A stretch of 64,000 nt of DNA, from positions 24,950 to 88,949 of the forward strand of contig NZ_PTIS01000012.1 in NCBI RefSeq assembly GCF_002934235.1. The letters are read 5' to 3'. The position numbers were made by a program, and so were the translations under genes. Below the pieces are notes generated by a model. The model had not been told where the DNA came from, searched no databases, and saw only the letters and a program-made list of their open reading frames with translations. This document shows positions 63,906-64,000 of the stretch, piece after piece; the stretch's first letter is position 1; every line of letters begins with the position of its first letter. This DNA is from Clostridium algidicarnis DSM 15099. GTDB taxonomy: Bacteria > Bacillota > Clostridia > Clostridiales > Clostridiaceae.

Positions 63906-64000
63906 ACCCGGCGACGACTTACTCTCCCACAAGGCCTCCCTTGTAGTACCATCAGCGCTTTAGTGCTTAACCATCCTGTTCGGAATGGGAAGGGGTGTTA
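63906..64000 (-). rRNA. rrf: 5S ribosomal RNA, 3' part (partial)
   Basis: The reverse complement reads ACACCCCTTCCCATTCCGAA at the edge, the 5S loop B/C hallmark, and ends in GTCGTCGCCGGG. About 95 of 117 bases are visible; the 5' end lies beyond the window. It is the tail of an rrn operon transcribed leftwards. Confidence 0.95.

Overview
The window is A+T-rich DNA from a low-GC Gram-positive anaerobe, most likely Clostridium in the strict sense. Supporting markers are a class III fructose-1,6-bisphosphatase, a PPi-type phosphofructokinase, DUF3793/DUF2325 proteins, the long type of urocanate hydratase, a three-part anaerobic glycerol-3-phosphate-dehydrogenase-like operon, and strong AGGAGG ribosome sites. 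No species is claimed. Most genes, plus the 5S rRNA and tRNA-Asn at the right edge, lie on the minus strand, which suggests replication runs right to left here (inference). I see no prophage, insertion sequence, integrase or CRISPR array; this is core chromosome.

Layout. 0-8.6 kb: the 3' end of mnmA, a structured candidate RNA, clpB, two adjacent XRE-TPR regulators, a 59-residue membrane protein, RNase H1 with a viroplasmin domain, and a DUF1232 protein. 8.6-13.3 kb: rhomboid protease, HD-GYP phosphodiesterase, oligoendopeptidase F, a hypothetical protein. 13.5-16.5 kb: a zinc regulon, znuA divergent from znuC-znuB-zur, with two Fur-family operators in overlapping promoters. 16.5-21.3 kb: purine permease, MntP-like exporter, PPi-PFK, SufS-like aminotransferase. 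21.4-23.2 kb: a Met-rich repeat protein and a DUF2325-DUF3793 pair behind a promoter with a Fur box. 23.2-32.4 kb: two export operons, a MacB-like ABC system and tetR-MMPL-Pip-like protein with twin TetR operators. 32.6-40.5 kb: ABC-F ATPase, HtrA, alpha/beta hydrolase, TsaD, a RusA-like protein with a four-cysteine tail, a homocysteine methyltransferase-like protein, an SGNH hydrolase. 40.5-49 kb: the glycerol-3-phosphate-dehydrogenase-like trio with a terminator in its leader, a ferredoxin-less Fe-S family protein, and hutU-ftcD-hutI for histidine degradation. 49-64 kb: membrane protein, fbp, lipid kinase, YedF, LtaS-like sulfatase, TldE/TldD, a lipoprotein with a two-component system, polysaccharide deacetylase, tRNA-Asn and partial 5S rRNA.

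The genes join several themes: metal homeostasis (znu/zur, mntP, Fur-box operon), envelope maintenance (HtrA, rhomboid, LtaS-like, deacetylase, two-component system), export (MacB-like, MMPL), and amino-acid and sugar metabolism (hut, PFP, FBPase). The observations I rate highest are the RusA-zinc-tail protein with an Asp-to-Asn change in its catalytic motif, the Fur-box DUF2325/DUF3793 operon, the structured RNA after mnmA, the glp-type leader terminator, and the Met-rich repeat protein. None is proof of a wholly new system.
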